This document shows positions 16,239 to 21,041 of a DNA stretch of 21,041 nucleotides, piece after piece (positions within the stretch are counted from its first letter, which is position 1; every line of letters begins with the position of its first letter). Under the pieces are notes generated by a model that did no database searches, had not been told where the DNA came from, and saw only the letters and a list, made by a program, of their open reading frames with translations. This DNA is from a virus. The stretch spans positions 1-21,041 of IMG/VR virus record IMGVR_UViG_3300037172_000018; one strand, 5' to 3'. The translations under genes and the position numbers were made by a program.

Positions 16239-17003
16239 CTAGGTCATTTCGGGAACCGAGCCAACTAAAGCTGCATATCCATGCATCTCGCGATATAGGT
16301 CTTTCTTCATAGCATCTGTGAGCTGGAAAGCCTGGGCAATAGGCCGCTTATCGTAAGCCATGGGAGACGTGACCGCCTTCCCCGCCTTTTCGATAGCTTT
16401 GTCTACTTCCTTCTCTCTTCGCGCTTCAGTTGCTGACTTAGCAAGTCCCATCGCTTTGATGTATTTGTAGCTTTGCACGCCGATCTTATACGGGTCTTTT
16501 AGGTCCGCAATCGTCGCCGCCAACTCAGGTTCCTTCTCTTCCAAAATTGATAAAGTTTCCGGATTGACGATCTCTGAGAAATCTGAATACTGACGACTCA
16601 AGCGGTCCATGAATTGATCATCTTGCATCTTCTTGAGGCGTCTTTCGACGGCCCTGTCAACAAGATCCTCGGCATTTTTGAGCACCTTCTGAGAGCTTTT
16701 CTCAGTCAGTTCTTTCACCTTACCAAAGGGGATAAACTCTTCTGCGCCGATTTTATCAAACTCATCAACCTCTTGACGCACAGGGGCAGCATGGGCAAGC
16801 TGGGCTTGCATAATCTGCATCTGTGTCTCTCTCAGTTGTTTCAGTTCTCTCTCGAGTTCGGCATTCTTAAGACGCATCGCCTTCAAGTGCTGGTTAGTTA
16901 CCGGCTCTTGCAATTGCTGCGTCTCTTTCACTTCATTGACTTCGGTTTCTACCTGGGTTGCTACCCCTTGACTTTCGCTGTTTAGGGTTTCCGTCTCAGT
17001 CAT
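16239..17003 (-). CDS. Putative scaffolding protein, 254 residues
   Basis: The protein is acidic and almost wholly helical. The N-terminus is Glu/Gln/Thr-rich and disordered (1-38), and residues 40-72 form a coiled coil (LKAMRLKNAELERELKQLRE). The remainder is charged helix (KVLKNAEDLVDRAVERRLKK) with no membrane segment. Position immediately before the major capsid gene, size and composition fit an internal scaffold. An AGAGGA site five bases before the ATG supports the start. It may instead be a capsid-assembly cofactor, since no sequence-level scaffold signature is available. Confidence 0.65.
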   Translation of the reverse strand: MTETETLNSESQGVATQVETEVNEVKETQQLQEPVTNQHLKAMRLKNAELERELKQLRETQMQIMQAQLAHAAPVRQEVDEFDKIGAEEFIPFGKVKELTEKSSQKVLKNAEDLVDRAVERRLKKMQDDQFMDRLSRQYSDFSEIVNPETLSILEEKEPELAATIADLKDPYKIGVQSYKYIKAMGLAKSATEARREKEVDKAIEKAGKAVTSPMAYDKRPIAQAFQLTDAMKKDLYREMHGYAALVGSVPEMT

Positions 17004-17086
17004 GAATTCCTCTCTGTTAGGTGGTCGGCTAGGCCCACGATTTACGCCGTGACGGAGGGCTAATCCGCCTTTTTTGCGCCCTTACG

Positions 17087-17115
17087 TTGACTTTCTATAA
17101 TAGAAATAATATAAG
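17087..17115 (+). promoter_or_regulatory. Sigma70-type promoter with palindromic spacer
   Basis: TTGACT (17087-17092) and TATAAG (17110-17115) are exactly 17 bases apart. The predicted start is about 15 bases upstream of the ATG at 17136. The spacer holds TTTCTAT-A-ATAGAAA (17092-17106), two perfect seven-base arms around one base, as expected for a repressor operator that overlaps RNA polymerase contacts. Confidence 0.65.
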
Positions 17116-17135
17116 TCGAATAAAAAAAGGGTTAT

Positions 17136-17456
17136 ATGATTTGCCCTAATTGCAAAAAAGAAAGGTTAGATGAAGATTTTATAAATAATCAGAAATTTTG
17201 CTATCACTGCGTATTTCGGATGAAGACGCGAAAACCAACGACAAAGCGAACACAGAAACCAGCCGCTTGTCGCATGTGCGGAAAGGACATAATCAGGAAC
17301 GAATATCTGAAGAAACGCCAAAGAACCGTCTTTTGCTCGCCAGAATGCGCAGCGAAAGGACACGAAGAACAATTAAAAAACCATTGGACCAGGAAACTCT
17401 CGGTCCCGACTTTTTGCCCGGACACAGGACTAAACATATGGAGTTCAAATCGCTAA
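17136..17456 (+). CDS. Double zinc-finger protein, 106 residues
   Basis: Two Cys4 clusters are visible. The first has C3, C6, C22 and C25 (CPNC ... CYHC). The second has C45, C48, C67 and C71 (CRMC ... CSPEC). A basic linker (RMKTRKPTTKRTQKP) lies between. Such small two-finger proteins bind nucleic acid or partner proteins. AAGGG sits four to five bases before the ATG. It is the first gene behind a promoter with a palindromic spacer, and faces against the structural genes. It may be a regulator. The last 19 bases overlap the next gene in another frame. Confidence 0.7.
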   Translation: MICPNCKKERLDEDFINNQKFCYHCVFRMKTRKPTTKRTQKPAACRMCGKDIIRNEYLKKRQRTVFCSPECAAKGHEEQLKNHWTRKLSVPTFCPDTGLNIWSSNR

Positions 17457-17995
17457 TAGACCCTTCTCGAGGCACTGTAGGGTCAATTTACAGAGACGCA
17501 CAGATCAAGGGAGAAAGAGGCGTTGTAATTGGTGACGTTAATCATGAAATCCAAAAAGATTTGGTGAAAGACATCAATGAAGCCATCCAGAAAGGACGGA
17601 GTCATCCGGATTTTAAAGACAGGCCATTTTACTTGGCCTTTTACGAAAAGTATGACCTCATGCTGAAACGAGGTCTGGTCCGCATACCTAAAATCACCAG
17701 GTATAGACCCTATCCAGAACAGGACACAATGGTGTTTCATATCTTTCCTAATGACGACGTCTACTTCTGTTGGGAATTGCCACATAGGTCGCAGATGCGG
17801 AATATCTTGATGAATCCTGATCTATTTGACAACGACCGCGTCGATACACTTAGGCGATGGGAAAACCTTCAACTTGAATATTTCGGCTTTACAAAAGACT
17901 CGGAAGGCCATTGGGTAGAGAATGAGCTTTATCGAGGCGATAAGTTGCTTGGGTCGTCCGATGGTCAGAAGCCAGTTAAAATTCTGCGGACGTGA
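17438..17995 (+). CDS. Unknown protein of 185 residues in the zinc-finger cassette
   Basis: The start at 17438 (MEFKSLIDPSRGTVGSIYRD) is chosen for AGGA eight bases upstream. An in-frame start at 17198 would lie almost entirely inside the zinc-finger gene. The protein mixes charged helices (NHEIQKDLVKDINEAIQKG, then FYLAFYEKYDLMLKRGLVRI) with an aromatic stretch (DTMVFHIFPNDDVYFCWELP) and ends in WENLQLEYFGFTKDSEGHW. There is no signal peptide, membrane segment or known catalytic motif. The short overlap with the zinc-finger gene suggests coupled translation and a shared role. The family is not recognised. Confidence 0.75.
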   Translation: MEFKSLIDPSRGTVGSIYRDAQIKGERGVVIGDVNHEIQKDLVKDINEAIQKGRSHPDFKDRPFYLAFYEKYDLMLKRGLVRIPKITRYRPYPEQDTMVFHIFPNDDVYFCWELPHRSQMRNILMNPDLFDNDRVDTLRRWENLQLEYFGFTKDSEGHWVENELYRGDKLLGSSDGQKPVKILRT

Positions 17996-18091
17996 AGGAC
18001 AGATCAAGTATTAACAATGATAACAGTGTGATTCTAGCATATGTGTAGAACATGTTCCCGACGCCGGCAATATGTTTCACAGGTACACCAA

Positions 18092-18171
18092 AGGCACGTG
18101 TAAGACTTGCACTTACGACCTCATCTAATCTCGGGGGACTAGAGGCGCTCTACTACCTGAGCTAACATGCC
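18092..18171 (-). tRNA. tRNA-like element with irregular anticodon arm
   Basis: On the minus strand the sequence has a seven-pair acceptor stem (GGCATGT with ACGTGCC, one G-U pair) and T8 A9. The D arm is GCTC-AGGTAGTA-GAGC. A T arm follows with stem GTAAG/CTTAC and loop TGCAAGT (T54, C56, A57, A58 and T60 match; position 55 is G instead of T). The segment between the D and T arms is 29 nt where 22 is normal. With a five-base variable loop the anticodon stem is CCTCT/AGATG with one mismatch and the loop is 14 nt, so no anticodon can be assigned. CCA is not encoded. It begins seven bases after the preceding ORF stop. It may be a decayed tRNA, a tRNA mimic, or a split-loop form. Confidence 0.5.
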
Positions 18172-18178
18172 AAATTAC

Positions 18179-18358
18179 TTATTGCTGAGGAGTGTGCAAA
18201 GTTAACGTCATCTTATCCTGACGCATATGCAGGTGCTCCATGTCGCGCGAAGTATGTTCAGGCTCCCGACGCAGCTGCTCAGAATACTGCTCATCCATAC
18301 GAATCGGACCCTTTTGAACTTCTACCGCATAAGGCTTATGGTTTTCTTTCTTAGCCAT
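18179..18358 (-). CDS. Small hydrophilic phage protein, 59 residues
   Basis: The ORF starts MAKKENHKPYAVEVQKGPIR, continues MDEQYSEQLRREPEHTSRDM and ends in TLTLHTPQQ. AGGAG six bases before the ATG gives strong support. The composition is very polar and partly helical, with Met/His-rich stretches (MEHLHMRQDKM). It lies just after a similar small ORF and the portal gene. The role may be structural or regulatory; no family is recognised. Confidence 0.65.
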   Translation of the reverse strand: MAKKENHKPYAVEVQKGPIRMDEQYSEQLRREPEHTSRDMEHLHMRQDKMTLTLHTPQQ

Positions 18359-18370
18359 GGTCAGCTCCTA

Positions 18371-18568
18371 CTAAGAATATCTGCCTTGATAAGCTTGCTT
18401 GTTTAGCCCTTTGCACATACCAGACTGATGTTTATCCTGTCTTTCGACATATTCGGTGGTCTTGCTGAAGCCTCTCTCAGCGAAATCACCTTCAGGCTTC
18501 TGGTAATCTTCTACAGTAGGCTTCATATCCCCCTGTACGTAACCATGTTTTCCCATCTTCTCTTTCAT
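18371..18568 (-). CDS. Small hydrophilic phage protein, 65 residues
   Basis: The start at 18568 (MKEKMGKHGYVQGDMKPTVE) is chosen because GAGGTG lies five bases upstream. A longer in-frame start at 18631 would overlap the portal gene. The protein is polar with no membrane segment (DYQKPEGDFAERGFSKTTEY, then VERQDKHQSGMCKG). It follows the portal gene by 37 bases. A minor virion or assembly role is possible from position only. Confidence 0.6.
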   Translation of the reverse strand: MKEKMGKHGYVQGDMKPTVEDYQKPEGDFAERGFSKTTEYVERQDKHQSGMCKGLNKQAYQGRYS

Positions 18569-18605
18569 GATAACACCTCGTTTAAACGCGTTTATAACTT
18601 TACTT

Positions 18606-20621
18606 TCATGCAACATTTTGGTTATTTGCAACTACTTCTTTCTCTGGATTGGCGGCCGGGCTCAGTTCATTTAAGATTTGCACTTGAGTCATGAGGTGAT
18701 CGAGATCCATGCCTTTCAATTCCTTGAGAGCCTTAACAACGTTAAGAAGGCTTGCCGTATCCTCTTGATGGGCACGGCGCAACTTGTCCTGAGCCACGGC
18801 CGCATCAGTTTGGATCTTAGCCACGCGCTCGGATGCGAGACCTTCCTGACTATGCGCATAAGCCACTTTAGTCATGTTGTCAACCTGCATCTGCTGCATC
18901 TGAAGTTGTTCCATCTTTTGTTGTTGTTCCTGCATCGCTTGCTGTTTCGCCATGACTTTTTCAACGATCCTGTCTTTGTTTTGCAACGTCATGCACTCCA
19001 GGACTTCGTCCGGAGGAATCAAGTCAGGGTATAGTTGCTGAGCATGCAGAATTTGAGCTAACTCTAACTGCTGTTGCGTTTCAGTGAGGGCTGCCTGAAT
19101 GACCTTACAACCATACTTGAAGAATATTTTGCTGTCGAATTCTGCCGTAGGCTCTTCACCGATAATCTGGCGCACTTTTCCGTAAGTCCAGTTTTTCTGA
19201 ATATACTCAATCTCGATGTCAGCGCACAGCCGTTGCGATTCATCGGCCTGGTCAAAGAGCCTCTGTAAATTTCTTGCGGTAGCTGCCTGCCTCATCATGG
19301 TTATGATGCCAGCCTTGTCATCTATGTCCATGCCCATGGCATTAGGGTCGATGCCAGCTATGTTAAAGAAGATACCTTTAAGCATCTCTTCCATTTGGAG
19401 CATGACGGGAGACGGCGGCACAATAGGCATGGCCTGGACGTCATCCATTTGGAAATCTGGATCGATTGAAAGAACACGGCCATGACCGGAATTCAAAGCG
19501 TCTTCCGGAGTCACCAGAGCGCCTTTCTTAACCTTCAACCCCTGCTGCTGCGCATCGAGTATTTCTAAATTCGATACCTTAAGCCTGTTGAGAAGGTATT
19601 GACAATCACGCAGCATGGTCATGGGACTATTGAACTTGTATGAGTAGTAGGGAGTGTCTGCTGTAAAGAAGGCCAGCATAGGCACCACGGGGTATCTGTC
19701 CATGCCGTAGGGATTGGGTTCGTCTACAATGACGCGGTCATTCAAAATGATGCTTCTGCGTACCGTGGGAACCTGTTTTTTGAGCGTCCTTAACTTTCCC
19801 TTGAATGCTTGCATGATCTCTTTCAGCTGTTCGGGCGTGCCTTGAAATTCCTGGCACTCTTCCGTTTTTCTATCGACAAGGAAAGTAGCTTCTCGACTCG
19901 TCAGATACCAATATTCATCAAAGGCGATCAGGTTAGGGAATTGAATCTGATATACCTCGGGCATGTAGTAGAATTTGTCATCGCGGTACGTGCCTTTAGG
20001 AAGTGATAGGATCTCGTCTCCAAATTGGGGATACATGAGAGCGGCTTCTTGAGCATCAAAAAAGGTTCTTACCCACCAGAAGCGCGCGTCGCTCATGTCA
20101 TGTTTACGGAAATATGGATCAAAAAGGCATGACTTCATATCGACGTAACGCCAGCGGGGATCTGGACTCAGAGGATCTCTTGTAGAGTCCCCATACATGT
20201 ACATGAAGCCCAGACCTTGAATGATAGCGCCTAGCTGAAAGGCATCGCTGAACGTCGTGTGAAAGCCTTCCTTGTGATTGTGGTATAGGCATTTAGTCAG
20301 TTGATCAGCCGTTTTTTGCATGCCATTTCTCACGGGAATACAGGCAGAACTTTTCCTTGTCTGGCGCTGTTGACCGCTTATTGCCTCGCTGATTGGATTC
20401 ATAATGTTGAAATTCCAAATCTTCCGTCGGTATGTTGCGACGCCAGGGAAAATCAGGCCCCAAACTTCCTGGTCATTGATGGTGAAACGCTGGTTAAGGT
20501 CAGCCTGATACCATTGCGTCTGAAGGATATTAATGCTGTCGGAATAATTCTTTTCCATACCCTGGCGCAGCGAGACATTTAAAGACTCTTCTGGCCAAAA
20601 AATAGGGTCGTTATTTCGCAT
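18606..20621 (-). CDS. Portal protein, P22-like, 671 residues
   Basis: The N-terminal segment (NFNIMNPISEAISGQQRQTR at 71-90) and the region YVDMKSCLFDPYFRKHDMSD (159-178) followed by ARFWWVRTFFDAQEA fit the P22-type portal family. The C-terminal 118 residues (554-671) are Gln-rich coiled coil (QAMQEQQQKMEQLQMQQMQV and RVAKIQTDAAVAQDKLRRAH), like the helical barrel of P22 portals. The length is close to P22 gp1 (725). It would form the ring at the DNA-packaging vertex; terminase genes are not in the window and probably lie to the right. GGTG four bases before the ATG is a modest ribosome-binding site. Confidence 0.8.
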   Translation of the reverse strand: MRNNDPIFWPEESLNVSLRQGMEKNYSDSINILQTQWYQADLNQRFTINDQEVWGLIFPGVATYRRKIWNFNIMNPISEAISGQQRQTRKSSACIPVRNGMQKTADQLTKCLYHNHKEGFHTTFSDAFQLGAIIQGLGFMYMYGDSTRDPLSPDPRWRYVDMKSCLFDPYFRKHDMSDARFWWVRTFFDAQEAALMYPQFGDEILSLPKGTYRDDKFYYMPEVYQIQFPNLIAFDEYWYLTSREATFLVDRKTEECQEFQGTPEQLKEIMQAFKGKLRTLKKQVPTVRRSIILNDRVIVDEPNPYGMDRYPVVPMLAFFTADTPYYSYKFNSPMTMLRDCQYLLNRLKVSNLEILDAQQQGLKVKKGALVTPEDALNSGHGRVLSIDPDFQMDDVQAMPIVPPSPVMLQMEEMLKGIFFNIAGIDPNAMGMDIDDKAGIITMMRQAATARNLQRLFDQADESQRLCADIEIEYIQKNWTYGKVRQIIGEEPTAEFDSKIFFKYGCKVIQAALTETQQQLELAQILHAQQLYPDLIPPDEVLECMTLQNKDRIVEKVMAKQQAMQEQQQKMEQLQMQQMQVDNMTKVAYAHSQEGLASERVAKIQTDAAVAQDKLRRAHQEDTASLLNVVKALKELKGMDLDHLMTQVQILNELSPAANPEKEVVANNQNVA

Positions 20622-20656
20622 CTTTCACCGTGGATACTTAATAACTGAATCGTGTA

Positions 20657-20674
20657 GGATAAATTTTATTATCC
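20657..20674. promoter_or_regulatory. Inverted repeat in the divergent region, possible operator
   Basis: GGATAA and TTATCC flank a six-base AT centre. The element lies between the leftward portal gene and the rightward 84-residue gene. A TATTAT inside it (20667-20672) could be a -10 for the rightward gene, but no clear -35 is seen. It could be a repressor or activator site. Confidence 0.35.
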
Positions 20675-20692
20675 GCAAGGGCCTAAATACTC

Positions 20693-20947
20693 ATGGACGA
20701 TTCACCAATATCGCAAGACGACATTATTGATGTCGTGGAAATGACCCAGAAACTCGAGGACTACTTTGAACGTCTGTTTTATGATAATGAGCAGAATTTA
20801 GCCATGTCGGCGGTCATGAATGCATGCGCGAGTACTATCTTTAATCAAAGCAAAACCTTGAAAGAGGTGCTATTTTACATAGATATTTTCATGCAAATCT
20901 TGGATGACGGAATACACTCTGCGCACATTAGACGCAAGCCGGATTGA
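20693..20947 (+). CDS. Small acidic protein of unknown function, 84 residues
   Basis: The protein (MDDSPISQDDIIDVVEMTQK then LEDYFERLFYDNEQNLAMSA) is acidic and mostly helical, with no membrane segment and a basic last stretch (HIRRKPD). AAGGG lies about 11 bases before the ATG, rather far. It is divergent from the portal gene and shares a 70-base intergenic region with it. The helical pattern LKEVLFYIDIFMQILDDGI could be a small dimerisation module. The role is unknown. Confidence 0.6.
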   Translation: MDDSPISQDDIIDVVEMTQKLEDYFERLFYDNEQNLAMSAVMNACASTIFNQSKTLKEVLFYIDIFMQILDDGIHSAHIRRKPD

Positions 20948-21026
20948 CCTTCTCTGGGGCGCCTTTTTTTTTCTTGTTGACGGCCTTAAGAACTTGTTTT
21001 TTTTCGGATAATGCGCTTCTGGCCAT
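20928..21026 (-). CDS. Possible Lys-rich miniprotein, 32 residues
   Basis: The ORF reads MARSALSEKKQVLKAVNKKK, then KGAPEKVNPACV, and stops at 20928. AAAGG about ten bases before the ATG is a possible ribosome-binding site. It overlaps the end of the 84-residue gene on the other strand by 20 bases. The Lys content resembles the two tiny basic ORFs at 11.7-12.0 kb. Poly-A codons could also make this an accident. Confidence 0.3.
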   Translation of the reverse strand: MARSALSEKKQVLKAVNKKKKGAPEKVNPACV

Positions 21027-21041
21027 GGCTACACAGCCTTT

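Noticed and set aside
17050-17076. CGGA...TCCG hairpin followed by a T-run, as a plus-strand terminator
   Set aside because: Only four base pairs and no plus-strand gene upstream to terminate; too weak to call.
17198-17437. N-terminal extension of the 185-residue protein
   Set aside because: It would run inside the zinc-finger gene in another frame. The Cys pattern there is clearly coding in the first frame, and the ATG at 17438 has its own AGGA.
18048-18057. Perfect 10-base palindrome GAACATGTTC
   Set aside because: Short enough to occur by chance and not next to a promoter; no second copy was noticed.
18569-18631. Upstream start of the 65-residue protein
   Set aside because: It overlaps the portal 3' end and lacks a ribosome-binding site, whereas 18568 has GAGGTG.
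20957-20973. GGCGCC plus T-run as a terminator of the 84-residue gene
   Set aside because: GGCGCC has no loop, so no stable hairpin can form before the T-run.

Overview
This window is a structural-gene block of a short-tailed (podovirus-like) bacteriophage or prophage. On the minus strand, read right to left, lie a P22-type portal, a putative scaffold, an N4-gp56-type major capsid protein, neck or adaptor candidates, a large nozzle or stabilisation protein, three internal ejection proteins in the order of P22 genes 7-20-16, and two or more repeat-rich tail-fibre genes. The last fibre gene runs off the left edge. No terminase, replication, integrase or endolysin gene is visible, so the ends of the phage module lie outside. 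The host cannot be named from the sequence. Gene density, overlapping ATGA/TGATG junctions and AGGAG-like ribosome-binding sites show a bacterial host.

Layout, right to left. At 20.7-21.0 kb are a small plus-strand gene and a possible Lys-rich mini-gene. From 20.6 to 18.2 kb are the portal and two short ORFs, followed at once by a tRNA-like sequence with an irregular anticodon arm (18092-18171). From 17.1 to 18.0 kb a plus-strand cassette interrupts the block: a double zinc-finger protein and an unknown 185-residue protein behind a strong sigma70-type promoter with a palindrome in its spacer. From 17.0 to 11.1 kb are scaffold, capsid, a neck or decoration region with two visibly duplicated proteins, two tiny basic proteins and a fibre-like protein. 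From 11.1 to 7.6 kb are the nozzle-like protein, a 44-residue ORF and a conserved tail-associated protein. From 7.6 to 3.95 kb are the three ejection proteins. From 3.25 to 3.94 kb is a second plus-strand cassette: a small helix-turn-helix protein and two single-pass membrane proteins with coiled-coil tails. From 3.1 to 0 kb are the tail-fibre genes.

Together the genes encode procapsid assembly (portal, scaffold, capsid), tail completion (adaptor, nozzle), DNA ejection (three internal proteins) and host attachment (fibres). The most notable points are a recurring beta-module resembling the E1 FCCH-like domain in at least four proteins, a duplicated neck or decoration gene, two oppositely oriented regulatory-looking cassettes, the odd tRNA-like element, and several very short basic or hydrophilic ORFs. 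Family calls rest on reading motifs and gene order; no database search was possible.
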